From Psychrobacter sp. UBA3962 (GTDB lineage: Bacteria > Pseudomonadota > Gammaproteobacteria > Pseudomonadales > Moraxellaceae): a stretch of DNA of 64,000 nucleotides. Below, in pieces: positions 48,162 through 57,833 of the stretch. A model generated the notes under the pieces. That model worked only from the letters and a program-made list of their open reading frames with translations. It searched no databases and was not told the origin of the DNA. How positions within the stretch are numbered: position 1 is the first letter of the stretch; every line of letters starts with the position of its first letter. The DNA is taken from contig NZ_DGDC01000003.1 in the NCBI RefSeq assembly GCF_002385225.1, positions 130,284-194,283 of the forward strand, written 5' to 3'. The position numbers and the translations under genes are program-made.

Positions 48162-48275
48162 TAAGACTATCCTAATGTTAAAAAATAAATTTACATCGCT
48201 TGGGCTTAATAAGGTGGCCTTACTAAGCCCATTAGCATTAAAAACGCACTAATCGCTTATCAGTTAAACTAACAA

Positions 48276-48677
48276 TTAAGCGTCAGTTTCAGTTGCTGTG
48301 CCTGTCTTAGCACGGTAATCATTGATAGCTGCCTTAATCGCATCTTCAGCCAATACTGAACAGTGAACTTTCACTGGAGGTAACGCTAGTTCTTCAGCAA
48401 TGTGCTTGTTTTTGATCTCAGAAGCTTGGTCTAGTGTCTTGCCTTTTAGCCACTCAGTTACTAGTGAGCTTGAAGCAATAGCTGAACCACAGCCGTAAGT
48501 TTTAAAGCGAGCATCTTCAATAATACCGTCATCGCCAACTTGGATTTGTAGACGCATAACGTCACCACAAGCTGGAGCACCAACCATACCGGTACCAACG
48601 TTTTTGGCATCTTTGTCTAAATTACCAACGTTGCGTGGGTTTTCATAATGGTCAATTACTTGATTACTATAAGCCAT
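48276..48677 (-). CDS. iscU: Iron-sulfur scaffold protein IscU
   Basis: 133 residues: MAYSNQVIDHYENPRNVGNL, GAPACGDVMRLQIQV, YGCGSAIASSS and LPPVKVHCSVLAEDA, containing all three scaffold cysteines and the HscA recognition motif. Standard length. Confidence 0.98.
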   Translation of the reverse strand: MAYSNQVIDHYENPRNVGNLDKDAKNVGTGMVGAPACGDVMRLQIQVGDDGIIEDARFKTYGCGSAIASSSLVTEWLKGKTLDQASEIKNKHIAEELALPPVKVHCSVLAEDAIKAAINDYRAKTGTATETDA

Positions 48678-48778
48678 GGTGTTTCTCCTGGGTTTTAACC
48701 TAGATAAATGGGGACAATAAAAATTTATTGTCTAATTTTTTAATAATAATTAGCGTCAATTAAGCCGCAGTTTTTAGT

Positions 48779-50005
48779 TTAGTGTTCCGCCCACTCTACA
48801 GAGTCAAGGTCCACGCCATCTTTGTACATATCCCATAGTGGAGATAGGTCTCTTAATTTATCTACAGCTTCATGGATCTGAGTTAGGATCACATCAATGT
48901 CTTCTTCGGTTGTATAACGACCAAAGCTGAAGCGGATAGAGCTGTGCGCTAGTTCGTCTGGGCGACCAATAGCACGTAGCACGTATGAAGGCTCAAGAGT
49001 AGCAGAGGTACAAGCTGAACCTGAAGAGACAGCCATGTCTTTTAACGACATCATTAGTGATTCGCCTTCAACGAAGTTGAAGCTAATGTTAATGATATTT
49101 GGTACGCTGTTTTCAGCATCACCATTTAGATAAATCTCTTCGATGTCCTGCACGCCTTGCCATAACTTATCATGTAATTTTTGGACATGGGCACGGTCTT
49201 CTTCTAAACGTTCAGCAGCAACAGCGAACGCTTCACCCATACCAACGATTTGATGAGTGGCTAAAGTACCAGAACGCATACCGCGCTCATGACCACCACC
49301 ATGCTGTTCAGCACGGATACGAACACGTGGTTTGCGGCGTACGTATAAAGCACCGATACCTTTAGGACCATAAATCTTATGACCTGAGAAGCTCATTAGA
49401 TCAACTTTTAGCTCTTCAAGGTCAATTTCCACTTTACCAGCAGCTTGAGCCGCATCAACGTGGAAGATAACTCCTGCTTCACGAGTAATTTCACCAATGG
49501 CTTTAACATCAGTTATTGTGCCTAATTCGTTATTCACCATCATTAATGAAACTAAAATGGTGTCTTCACGTAAGGCTTCTTTAACTTGCTCTGGTAAGAT
49601 AAGGCCTGTACTTGGCTGAGGTTCGATGTAAGTAATTTCAAAACCTTCTTGCTCAAGTTGACGGCAAGTATCTAATACCGCTTTGTGCTCAATTTTACTG
49701 GTGATGATATGCTTACCACGGCCTTCGTAGAAATGAGCTGCACCTTTAATGGCTAAGTTATCAGACTCAGTAGCACCAGAGGTGAATACAATTTCACGAG
49801 GATCGGCATTTACCAAATCAGCAACTTGTTGACGTGCATTTTCTACAGCTTCTTCAGCTTGCCAGCCATAACCATGTGAGCGAGACGCTGGGTTACCGAA
49901 GACCCCTTCAAAAGTCATGTATTCAGCCATCTTCTTTGCTACTCTAGCATCAACAGGGGTGGTGGCTGCATAGTCAAGATAGATAGGACGGTTTAAGTTA
50001 CTCAT
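48779..50005 (-). CDS. iscS: Cysteine desulfurase IscS
   Basis: 408 residues. MSNLNRPIYLDYAATTPVDA, the PLP lysine motif SFSGHKIYGPKGIGALYV, and the catalytic loop SSGSACTSATLEPSYVLRAI are present. It provides sulfur to IscU and tRNA thiolation. Overlaps iscR by 4 bp. Confidence 0.98.
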   Translation of the reverse strand: MSNLNRPIYLDYAATTPVDARVAKKMAEYMTFEGVFGNPASRSHGYGWQAEEAVENARQQVADLVNADPREIVFTSGATESDNLAIKGAAHFYEGRGKHIITSKIEHKAVLDTCRQLEQEGFEITYIEPQPSTGLILPEQVKEALREDTILVSLMMVNNELGTITDVKAIGEITREAGVIFHVDAAQAAGKVEIDLEELKVDLMSFSGHKIYGPKGIGALYVRRKPRVRIRAEQHGGGHERGMRSGTLATHQIVGMGEAFAVAAERLEEDRAHVQKLHDKLWQGVQDIEEIYLNGDAENSVPNIINISFNFVEGESLMMSLKDMAVSSGSACTSATLEPSYVLRAIGRPDELAHSSIRFSFGRYTTEEDIDVILTQIHEAVDKLRDLSPLWDMYKDGVDLDSVEWAEH

Positions 50006-50529
50006 GCTGGATTAACCTCATTGGCTGGAAATATTATATTTGAATTTGTAGTTGTACTTTTTTCTGTCTTTTCAGTGGCTGCTTGATGAAGTAGCTGTTG
50101 ACGATGAGAAACGTCTTTAACATTCTCCATTTGCAACAACTGATCTAAAGAAATGTTTTTTAAATATTGTTCGATGTGGGTTGATAAAGCACACCATAAG
50201 TCATGGGTAAGACACATTGCGCCACCTTGACAGTTGCCTTGACCGCCACACTGCATGGCATTCACTGATTCATCAACGGCAGTGATAATGGTCATTACAT
50301 CTATTTCAGCCAGAGGTTTGGCTAAATGATAACCGCCTGAGGCACCACGGGTACTGGTCACCAATCCTGCTTTACGTAACTTAGAAAACAATTGTTCTAA
50401 ATAAGAAATAGAAATGGATTGGCGCTTGGCAATATCAGATAGGGAGACAGCATTTTTTGAATCACCATCTTGGATAGCCAGGTCAAGTAACGCGGTTACC
50501 GCGTATCTACCTCTAGTTGTTAAGCGCAT
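50002..50529 (-). CDS. iscR: Fe-S cluster-sensing regulator IscR
   Basis: 175 residues. MRLTTRGRYAVTALLDLAIQ (Rrf2 family), winged helix ISISYLEQLFSKLRKAGLV, and the cysteine cluster CGGQGNCQGGAMCLTHDLW. With a [2Fe-2S] cluster it represses its own operon. An IscR-type site overlaps the promoter upstream. Confidence 0.96.
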   Translation of the reverse strand: MRLTTRGRYAVTALLDLAIQDGDSKNAVSLSDIAKRQSISISYLEQLFSKLRKAGLVTSTRGASGGYHLAKPLAEIDVMTIITAVDESVNAMQCGGQGNCQGGAMCLTHDLWCALSTHIEQYLKNISLDQLLQMENVKDVSHRQQLLHQAATEKTEKSTTTNSNIIFPANEVNPA

Positions 50530-50569
50530 TTAATGTCTCCACGAGTTCATACTTGATTAATTAAGTCCT

Positions 50570-50602
50570 ATTATAGTTAATTCCGAGTAATGCAGTCAAG
50601 AT
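50570..50602 (-). promoter_or_regulatory. isc operon promoter with IscR type 1 site
   Basis: Minus strand TTGACT (50594-50599), 18 bp, TATAAT (50570-50575). The -35 region reads CTTGACTGCATTACTCGGAA, which matches the type 1 IscR operator pattern (yTTGAC...TACTCGG) known from the E. coli iscR promoter. Binding would block RNA polymerase. The rest of the gap to 51071 has a terminator and nothing else seen. Confidence 0.75.
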
Positions 50603-50900
50603 TAATTGGTGGCTTAATTGTAATAGAGAGGTTATTGCCATAATACTCGAAATAAACTAGGTTAATTTATTACTAATCACCTAGTTAACTTATTAATTAC
50701 CAACAGATACCTAACCCTAAATCAGTAAGAGAGTTATGAATTTTAGACGCCGATATTATAGCAAATTATGACTGTAAATTATCGATAGTTTATGGCTTCG
50801 CAAAAGTGTGTGGTAGTTGATTTGAGACCATGGGTTCAAGTTTTCAATGCTAACTTGATTATTATTAGCGTTTAATTACCACATCATAGGATTGGAGAAT

Positions 50901-50937
50901 AAAAAAAGCCTTAATAGACGGCTGTGTCCATTAAGGC
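50901..50937 (-). terminator. Intrinsic terminator for the tail-anchored protein gene
   Basis: GCCTTAAT / ATTAAGGC, 8-bp stem with a 14-nt loop (itself GC-containing), followed by seven U on the minus strand, 135 bp after the stop at 51072. Confidence 0.75.
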
Positions 50938-51071
50938 AATTAAAAAAACATTCATAATATGAGGTTTAGTCTGTTGAGAGGTAATATGCCAAGTTTCTGC
51001 TCAGCCTAGTAACTGTCGAATAAAACCAATAACTAACAATGAAAATTAACTAACAATGAAAATACAGTAGG

Positions 51072-51707
51072 TTAGCTTAACCAGCCAATCACAGCAGCGA
51101 TAGCAATTAAGGAAGCCACAATAAGGGCAATCATGGTTGTTTTCTGTTTGCTGTGAGCTTCTTTTAAACTAATCTCAAGTTCACGGTTACGCATACTCAA
51201 AACATTAAGTTGTTGTTGCTGCTCTTCAATACGGGCTTTATAGTCTGGCTTGTTTTGCTCTTTTGCTTCTTCAGTTGTCTCTTTACCTTTGCCTTTAACC
51301 GTTTTGATAATCCCTTGGAAAAGACTGGCAACCCCTAACTGTGATAAAAAGTTACGAACTTCACTGACCGTTTCTGTACCACCACGCATAGTGATCTTGT
51401 TGATCTGAGTCACATCATTACTGACCAAAGAGTTGATCAACTGATGGCTATAAGCATTGATGACCACGTCAGGCTCTGTAGTAGACGGAGGAAGCTCGCT
51501 GTCTAATAAGATGCCCTTATTGGTGAAGGTAGCATAGAATTGAGTGTGGGGCAGGTAACTGCGCACACAGACCACAGTGTTTTTTTGAGCCAATGGATAG
51601 ACTGCTTTACGTAGGTTTGCGTCGAATCTTAAAACAAGCGTAATGGCTGACTCTGCAAATACCAGTACAATATTAAGTAGAGAGTTTGAAATTGAATTTT
51701 GACTCAT
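51072..51707 (-). CDS. SCP2-like, coiled-coil, tail-anchored protein (211 aa)
   Basis: Residues about 10-125 look like an SCP2/UbiJ-type lipid-binding fold (LRFDANLRKAVYPLAQKNTV, VVINAYSHQLINSLVSND). They are followed by a coiled coil (150-185, rich in Glu/Gln) and a C-terminal hydrophobic helix (KTTMIALIVASLIAIAAVIG) with four to six residues after it, a tail anchor. Similar conserved proteins occur in Moraxellaceae; function unknown. UbiJ-like role in ubiquinone biosynthesis is only a guess. Confidence 0.55.
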   Translation of the reverse strand: MSQNSISNSLLNIVLVFAESAITLVLRFDANLRKAVYPLAQKNTVVCVRSYLPHTQFYATFTNKGILLDSELPPSTTEPDVVINAYSHQLINSLVSNDVTQINKITMRGGTETVSEVRNFLSQLGVASLFQGIIKTVKGKGKETTEEAKEQNKPDYKARIEEQQQQLNVLSMRNRELEISLKEAHSKQKTTMIALIVASLIAIAAVIGWLS

Positions 51708-52168
51708 ACTAAACCTATTTGAATTTTGTTATACGAAGAGATCACTCATCATATTTATTAAAGTTATGGAATTCTGCTGACTAATGCTGATTAAGAGCAC
51801 AAGCTTTAAATCATTCAGAAATTATAACCTTCATTTATGAAAAATTTGATAAATAATAGCATAAAGTAACGTAGTCGCTATAAGTATGATACGGATTAAT
51901 AAAATTAACTGCTAAATAAAACAGCGGTGAGAAAAGATTATAAAATATTAGATATCACTTGAAACAACGTGGTTTTAAAGGTATAAAGTCAATGTAAGTG
52001 GTGTCTCAAGCCGATTTGAGTAAGCAATTGAACAGTAAAATGTAAATTTACTTGCACATTTCTGAACCCCTTGCTATAACAGCAGGAGAAACCCCACGTT
52101 CAGAAAATACTAAAATTGGAAAGGTGCACTTTTTTTGCACTGATGTGTAGTATTTAAGGGCTTGGTTA

Positions 52169-52197
52169 TTGCTTATTTAGTTTTTAAGCGATAGAAT
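52169..52197 (+). promoter_or_regulatory. hupB promoter
   Basis: TTGCTT (52169-52174), 17 bp, TAGAAT (52192-52197), 37 bp before the start codon. The gap 51708-52234 otherwise contains only a short GTGCA/TGCAC repeat around a T-run (52124-52138 region) and no gene I can support. Confidence 0.5.
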
Positions 52198-52234
52198 TTA
52201 CCTCCGAACTTAAATCATTTTAAAGGAAGTCTCT

Positions 52235-52507
52235 ATGAATAAATCAGAATTAGTAGATAGCATCGCTGAGAAAAGTGGTCTGAACAAAACTCAAGCTGCT
52301 GACGCTCTTAATGCAATGATGGAAAGTATTGGTGAAGCTCTAGAAAATAATGACACTATTTCATTAGTAGGTTTCGGTACTTTCAGCGTTAAAGACCGTA
52401 AAGCACGTACTGGCCGTAACCCTAAGACTGGTGCTGAGCTTCAGATTCCAGCAAGCCGTGTACCACACTTTAAAGCAGGTAAAGGCCTTAAAGATCGCTT
52501 AAACTAA
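52235..52507 (+). CDS. hupB: DNA-binding protein HU
   Basis: 90 residues starting MNKSELVDSIAEKSGLNKTQ, with LVGFGTFSVKDRKARTGRNP, the HU signature. It compacts DNA and bends it. AAAGGAAG ribosome-binding site 6 nt upstream; strong terminator follows at 52557. hupB directly before ppiD matches other gammaproteobacteria. Confidence 0.97.
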   Translation: MNKSELVDSIAEKSGLNKTQAADALNAMMESIGEALENNDTISLVGFGTFSVKDRKARTGRNPKTGAELQIPASRVPHFKAGKGLKDRLN

Positions 52508-52556
52508 GCCGACTATGTGCTAAGTTAAGTAAATACCCTGTCTGATTGCAGACAAT

Positions 52557-52582
52557 AACGCACCTTAGGGTGCGTTTTTTTT
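52557..52582 (+). terminator. Intrinsic terminator after hupB
   Basis: AACGCACC-TTAG-GGTGCGTT, 8-bp stem with a tetraloop and six further U. Confidence 0.92.
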
Positions 52583-52649
52583 GTGTCGGACCTTATTTTC
52601 ACGTATGATATTGCGTTAACCTCTTATTAACCTATGACTGATATGTACT

Positions 52650-54524
52650 ATGGAATCGATACGTAAATTTCTTAAAAGTTGGCCTGGTAGAATTTTCTTA
52701 ATGCTTTGTTTATCGCCTTTGGTAATCCTAGGGCTTGAGAGCTATTTCACTGGGTCAGCCAATGCAAATGATGTGGCTAAAGTAGGCGATCAAACGATCA
52801 GCCGCGCTGAATACCAAGATGCTATTAATAATCGCAGAAATGAACTGCTACAAAATGGGGTAGAAGCCAGTGCGATTAATACCAATGCTTTAAATCGTGA
52901 AGTTCTAGACAGCCTAATCAACCGAGCCTTACTTAGAAACCAAGCGGATCAGTTGGGTATGCACGTATCAGATCAGGTTATCAACAACTTGCTGTTACAA
53001 GACCCTCAGTTTTTAGACGAAAATGGTCAATTCTCAAACGATCGCTTTGCTTTTTCATTACAGCAGCAAGGCATTACTAAAGACCAGTTATTTGCGCAGT
53101 ATCGTCAACAGCTAAACCTAATGCAGCTTTATGCCAGTGTGGCACAAACAGCGCTTTACCCAGAAGCTGAGATTAATGACCTATTGGCGCTACAGCTAGA
53201 AACTAGAGATGTTTGGGTATATCGCTTGCCTTGGGAGCAATACAAAGACAAAGTGTCTGTGTCAAATAAAGAGATTGAAGACTATTACAATGAGCATAAA
53301 AACGAGTTGAACAGTGTGGCTATGGTTGATCTAGCGTACATTCAGCTGGATCCAAGCAAAGTAGCCGTTGCAGAAGTGACTGATGAAGAAATTCAAGCTC
53401 AGTATGATGCCTATAAAGCTAACTATGCGGGTGATTACAGCCAAAAGCTCAGTCAAATTTTAGTGACAGGTGACAATGCCCAAAAAACCATACAGCAAAT
53501 TGAAAGCCGTTTGAAAAAGGGGGAAAGCTTTGAGAAATTGGCTAAGGAGCTTTCCGAAGACCCAGTAAGTGCTGCCAAAGGCGGTGATATCGGTACCTTT
53601 AATCCTGAAGTGTTTGGCGCAGATGGTTCAAAAGTTGCCCAAGCCATTGAAGGCTTAAACAAAGGTGAGGTTTCAGCTCCAGTTAAAACTAGCTTTGGTT
53701 ATCAGCTGTTTAAAGTTACTGAAATGTCTGGCGCGGGTGTGCCAAGTTTAGACAGTGTGCGTGAGGAGCTTGTGGCACAAGCCAAACGTCAAAAACGTGA
53801 AGAGCTAATTGCGGATAAGATTACCCGTATTAACGAGATGGCTATTGATGGGGTGAGTATTGAAGATATTGCCCAACAAGAAGAATTAAGTGTACAGAAA
53901 ATTAAAGATTACACTAAAAAGGACAATAAAACAGCTTTGGCCCAGCCAGCGGTTATTGAAGCGGCCTTTGATGACTACGCTATCCAAGATGAGTCAGTGA
54001 GCGCCAGTATTAAAGTTAATAATGGAACATTGTGGGTGCAGCCTACCAACTATCGTCCCGTTAAGCCTTTAACGCTGAAGCAAGCTACCGCGCAAATCAA
54101 AAACGTTTTAGTGAAGCAAAAAGCCAGCGCCCAAGCTTTGGCAGCCGCTCAAAATATCAGTAAAACAGTGAATGATAAAGGAATGCAGGCTGCTCAAGCT
54201 AAATTCCAGTCCTTAGGGAATGTCAATCGTCAGAGCTCATTGCTAACGGTTGATGAACAAGCTATTGCCTTTAGTAAAGACAGTGCTAATGGTAAGCAAG
54301 TAGCTGTATCTGAGAAGACTGAAGAGGGGGCAACGGTTCTGGTATTGGGTCCTATCACTAAGGGTTCTATGAAGGATGTTCCTGCTGCTGAGCTTTCTCA
54401 AGCAATGTTTGATATGAGAAGCATCCGTGGCCAAGAGTACTTTAGTGATTATGTTGAGTACTTAAAAGGCGCTACCAAAATCGAGAAGAACGAAAAAGTG
54501 ATTAATGAGGTAGGGGGAGTATAA
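52650..54524 (+). CDS. ppiD: Periplasmic folding chaperone PpiD
   Basis: 624 residues. N-terminal membrane anchor (KSWPGRIFLMLCLSPLVILG, about 9-28), SurA_N_3 domain (NDVAKVGDQTISRAEYQDAI) and one parvulin PPIase domain (about 265-370, YSQKLSQILVTGDN, AKELSEDPVSAAKGGDIGTF). The rest is helical. It helps outer membrane proteins exit SecYEG. No start upstream of ATG 52650 with better ribosome-binding site. Confidence 0.93.
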   Translation: MESIRKFLKSWPGRIFLMLCLSPLVILGLESYFTGSANANDVAKVGDQTISRAEYQDAINNRRNELLQNGVEASAINTNALNREVLDSLINRALLRNQADQLGMHVSDQVINNLLLQDPQFLDENGQFSNDRFAFSLQQQGITKDQLFAQYRQQLNLMQLYASVAQTALYPEAEINDLLALQLETRDVWVYRLPWEQYKDKVSVSNKEIEDYYNEHKNELNSVAMVDLAYIQLDPSKVAVAEVTDEEIQAQYDAYKANYAGDYSQKLSQILVTGDNAQKTIQQIESRLKKGESFEKLAKELSEDPVSAAKGGDIGTFNPEVFGADGSKVAQAIEGLNKGEVSAPVKTSFGYQLFKVTEMSGAGVPSLDSVREELVAQAKRQKREELIADKITRINEMAIDGVSIEDIAQQEELSVQKIKDYTKKDNKTALAQPAVIEAAFDDYAIQDESVSASIKVNNGTLWVQPTNYRPVKPLTLKQATAQIKNVLVKQKASAQALAAAQNISKTVNDKGMQAAQAKFQSLGNVNRQSSLLTVDEQAIAFSKDSANGKQVAVSEKTEEGATVLVLGPITKGSMKDVPAAELSQAMFDMRSIRGQEYFSDYVEYLKGATKIEKNEKVINEVGGV

Positions 54525-54572
54525 GACTCACCTTATCATGGTTGATTTAAACCCTTTAAGTTTTAGCAGACC

Positions 54573-54607
54573 AAAAAATACCGCCTCAATTGAGGCGGTA
54601 TTTTTTT
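54573..54607. terminator. Bidirectional terminator between ppiD and purH
   Basis: AATACCGCCTCAA/TTGAGGCGGTATT, a 13-bp perfect palindrome with A and T runs on either side, for convergent genes. Confidence 0.92.
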
Positions 54608-54662
54608 CTATCTAAGTAATACAGCAAGTTTTTCACTTATAGAACAGGTAAAACAGGTTCAA

Positions 54663-56237
54663 TTAGTGACGGAAATGGCGCATGCCAGTGAACACCATAG
54701 CGATACCATGTTCATTAGCGGCAGCAATGGTTTCATCATCACGGATTGAACCACCTGGCTGAATAATGGCCTTAATGCCCACTTCAGCAGCGTTATCAAT
54801 GCCGTCTCTGAAGGGGAAGAAGGCATCTGATGCCATTACTGCGCCTTCAGTCTTAAGGTTAGCATGCTCTGCTTTGATAGCTGCGATACGAGCTGAGTTA
54901 ACACGGCTCATCTGACCAGCACCAACACCGATTGTGCGCTTATCTTTACCATAGACGATAGCATTAGATTTAACATACTTGGCAACAGTCCAAGTAAATA
55001 GAAGATCTTCTAACTGCTCAGCAGTAGGCTGTAAGTCGGTCACTACTTGTAAATCATCTGCAGTGATTAAGCCCAAGTCTTGATTCTGAATCAATAAACC
55101 GCCCGTCACGCGTTTATAGTCAAATTGAGCAGCACGGTTTTGTGGGTTAGGTAACTCACCACAGGTTAATACGCGGACGTTTTTCTTCGCAGCTGTAATT
55201 TCAAGGACGCCTTGCTCTAAGCTTGGAGCAATAATAACTTCAGCAAATTGATTATCAACGATAGCTTTAGCAGTTTGCTTAGTTAGCGGACGGTTGAAAG
55301 CAATGATACCACCAAAAGATGACTCAGGGTCGGTGCTAAAGGCAGTTTTATAAGCTTCAGTTTGATCTGCATTGATCGCCACACCACAAGGGTTAGCATG
55401 CTTAACGATCACACAAGCAGACTCAGAGAATGATTTTACACACTCTAAAGCAGCATCGGTGTCGGCGATGTTATTGTAAGATAGCTCTTTACCTTGATGC
55501 TGTTTGGCAGTAGAGATGCTGCCTTCGCCTGAGCCGTTCTCTTCTACGTAGAAAGCCGCTTGCTGATGTGGGTTTTCGCCATAGCGTAAATCTTGAGCTT
55601 TTTTCAATTGCACGTTGAAAGTACGAGCAAAGTTATTTGGCTCTTCAAACGACTGTAAGCGGCTACCTAAGAAGTTAGCAATCATGCCATCGTAATGAGC
55701 AGTGTGTTCAAAGGCTTTAACGGCCAAATCAAAACGGGTCTTTTGGGAGAGGCTACCCGCTTCTTTTAGCTCTGTCAAAATAGAATCGTAGTCTGCAGGA
55801 TTGGTAACGATAGCCACGTGCTCATGGTTTTTAGCAGCAGAACGAACCATTGTTGGCCCACCAATGTCAATGTTTTCAATAGCATCTGCTTTGGTGACAT
55901 CTGGTTTTGCAACGGTTTGGGCGAATGGATATAAGTTGACCACAACCAAGTCGATAGGGCGAATACCGTGCTCGCTCATGACGGCATCATCTTGACCACG
56001 GCGGCCTAAAATGCCCCCATGAATTTTTGGATGCAGGGTTTTCACACGGCCATCCATCATCTCAGCGAAGCCGGTGTAGTCTGCTACTTCAGTCACTGCG
56101 ATACCATTGTCAGACAATAGGCGATAAGTACCACCTGTTGATAATAAATCATATCCTGCTTCGATTAGGCCTTTGGCAAAGCTTTCGATTTGAGCTTTAT
56201 CAGAAACAGAAATAAGAGCGTACGGCTTATCAGACAT
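54663..56237 (-). CDS. purH: Bifunctional AICAR transformylase/IMP cyclohydrolase
   Basis: 524 residues from ATG 56235-56237 (MSDKPYALISVSDKAQIESF). LISVSDK and DGRVKTLHPKIHGGIL identify the IMP cyclohydrolase part; CVIVKHANPCGVA and KSNAIVYGKDKRTIGVGAGQ the transformylase part. It performs the last two steps of IMP synthesis. Four extra upstream codons in frame are not needed. Confidence 0.96.
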   Translation of the reverse strand: MSDKPYALISVSDKAQIESFAKGLIEAGYDLLSTGGTYRLLSDNGIAVTEVADYTGFAEMMDGRVKTLHPKIHGGILGRRGQDDAVMSEHGIRPIDLVVVNLYPFAQTVAKPDVTKADAIENIDIGGPTMVRSAAKNHEHVAIVTNPADYDSILTELKEAGSLSQKTRFDLAVKAFEHTAHYDGMIANFLGSRLQSFEEPNNFARTFNVQLKKAQDLRYGENPHQQAAFYVEENGSGEGSISTAKQHQGKELSYNNIADTDAALECVKSFSESACVIVKHANPCGVAINADQTEAYKTAFSTDPESSFGGIIAFNRPLTKQTAKAIVDNQFAEVIIAPSLEQGVLEITAAKKNVRVLTCGELPNPQNRAAQFDYKRVTGGLLIQNQDLGLITADDLQVVTDLQPTAEQLEDLLFTWTVAKYVKSNAIVYGKDKRTIGVGAGQMSRVNSARIAAIKAEHANLKTEGAVMASDAFFPFRDGIDNAAEVGIKAIIQPGGSIRDDETIAAANEHGIAMVFTGMRHFRH

Positions 56238-56465
56238 AGTTTTTCCCATAGTGTATACGATAAAAAGGGTGATTAGATTCTGAAATCATCGTGGGTTTTA
56301 AGTAATTGTCTTAACCGTGTCAGGCTAAGACCCGAGTATATTAGTGCAAAACTGAAAATATGACAAAACTTTAGCTCACTAGGAGTAAAGTTCGCTAGCC
56401 CATTATCTGTTTTGCCCTAACATAAAGCGTTAACTTTTATATAAAAATAAAAGCAAAATAAAAAA

Positions 56466-56753
56466 TTACATCAAACCATACTGCTGCATCTTCTTGCGTA
56501 AAGTGCCTCGATTTAATCCCAATATTAGAGCAGTTTTAGACTGATTGCCCTGGGTTTGCTCAAGAACGACTTCCAATAGCGGCTTTTCCACTTCTTGCAG
56601 TATGGTCTGGTATAGATTGGTCGCTGTTTCTCCTTCAAGTTCTATAAAATACTGCTCAACCGCTTGTTGCACATGAAAACGAAGTGGCATACGACCTTCG
56701 CTACCGTTCGCTAAAGGGCTTGCGTCACTTAAAGAAGAGATTTGGTTATCCAT
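56466..56753 (-). CDS. fis: DNA-binding protein Fis
   Basis: 95 residues. The C-terminal half EVVLEQTQGNQSKTALILGL, then NRGTLRKKMQQYGLM, is the Fis helix-turn-helix. Slightly divergent N-terminus. Located between prmA and purH; dusB is absent from the window at the usual place. A growth-phase nucleoid regulator. Confidence 0.93.
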   Translation of the reverse strand: MDNQISSLSDASPLANGSEGRMPLRFHVQQAVEQYFIELEGETATNLYQTILQEVEKPLLEVVLEQTQGNQSKTALILGLNRGTLRKKMQQYGLM

Positions 56754-56838
56754 AGCTTTATACTAAATCTAATAGTGAATAAAAGGTGGGTTTAAATTTT
56801 AATTTTAAGAGCATTTTTAGTTAACTAGAGCAGTGCGG

Positions 56839-57762
56839 TTACCCCTTAAAAGTACCTGATAAGCGGTGCCAATGAGAATCGTCATGATTGTCATTTTTCT
56901 CATAAGAGTGACGGGTATCTAGATTAAACCAAGGCTGATAGGCGCTGATGACATCTTCTAGCTGCTCAGAGATTAGGCCTGCCAGCACAATGCCGCCTTT
57001 AGGTTTGATTAAAGTAGCCAAATAAGGAGCCAGCTCCATTAAAGGCTTGGCTAAGATGTTCGCAGCAATAATATCGGCTTTAGGAATGTCTCCAGCTTCA
57101 AAAGCTTTGGCAAAGTCTTCAGGTAAGAACGCCTGTAATTGCTGATCCACATCATTACGCTCAGCATTTTGCTTGGTGGCTAAAACGGCTTGAGGGTCAA
57201 TATCAACACTATAGACTTGTTTCGCGCCTAGTAGAAGAGCAGCAATGCCTAAGATGCCTGAGCCACAACCATAGTCAATGACGACTTTGTCGGATAGATC
57301 TTGGTCAGTTAGCCAGTCTAGGCATAGGCGAGTAGTTGCATGATAGCCGGTACCAAAGGCTAAGCCCGGATCCATCATAATGTTTATCGCCTCTGGATTA
57401 GGAGGGGTCATCCACTTAGGAACAATCCATAAGTTATTGGTACATTCAATAGGGGCGTAATGTGACATCCACTCGCGTTCCCAATCCGTATCGGCAAGGG
57501 CAGTGGTCCAGACGCGTCGGGCATTAACTTGCACAGCAATGGTCTGTGCTGCCGACTCAATGTCTTGTGCATTATCTGCGGTGAACAGACCCGTTAGGAT
57601 AACTTCGTCCCACAAAGGAGACTGACCAGGCAATGGCTCAAATAACGGCTGATCTCCAGCATCTTCTAAGCTAATTGAAAGTGCGCCTTCTTCTAATAAC
57701 AGGCTTTCTGCCAAGTCCACATCTTGCTTTGCACACTGCAGGTGTAATTGCTGCCAATCCAT
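56839..57762 (-). CDS. prmA: Ribosomal protein L11 methyltransferase
   Basis: 307 residues. GLAFGTGYHATTRLCLDWL and VIDYGCGSGILGIAALLLGA (SAM-binding), then IIAANILAKPLMELAPYLAT, are PrmA motifs. It trimethylates L11. Preceded by a 71-bp gap after the TPR lipoprotein gene. Confidence 0.95.
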   Translation of the reverse strand: MDWQQLHLQCAKQDVDLAESLLLEEGALSISLEDAGDQPLFEPLPGQSPLWDEVILTGLFTADNAQDIESAAQTIAVQVNARRVWTTALADTDWEREWMSHYAPIECTNNLWIVPKWMTPPNPEAINIMMDPGLAFGTGYHATTRLCLDWLTDQDLSDKVVIDYGCGSGILGIAALLLGAKQVYSVDIDPQAVLATKQNAERNDVDQQLQAFLPEDFAKAFEAGDIPKADIIAANILAKPLMELAPYLATLIKPKGGIVLAGLISEQLEDVISAYQPWFNLDTRHSYEKNDNHDDSHWHRLSGTFKG

Positions 57763-57833
57763 AATGATCCTTAGGGTAAATAAACTTTATAAAATGGTAT
57801 ATTTTAACGTGATACTACTTAGGTTGATAGCCT

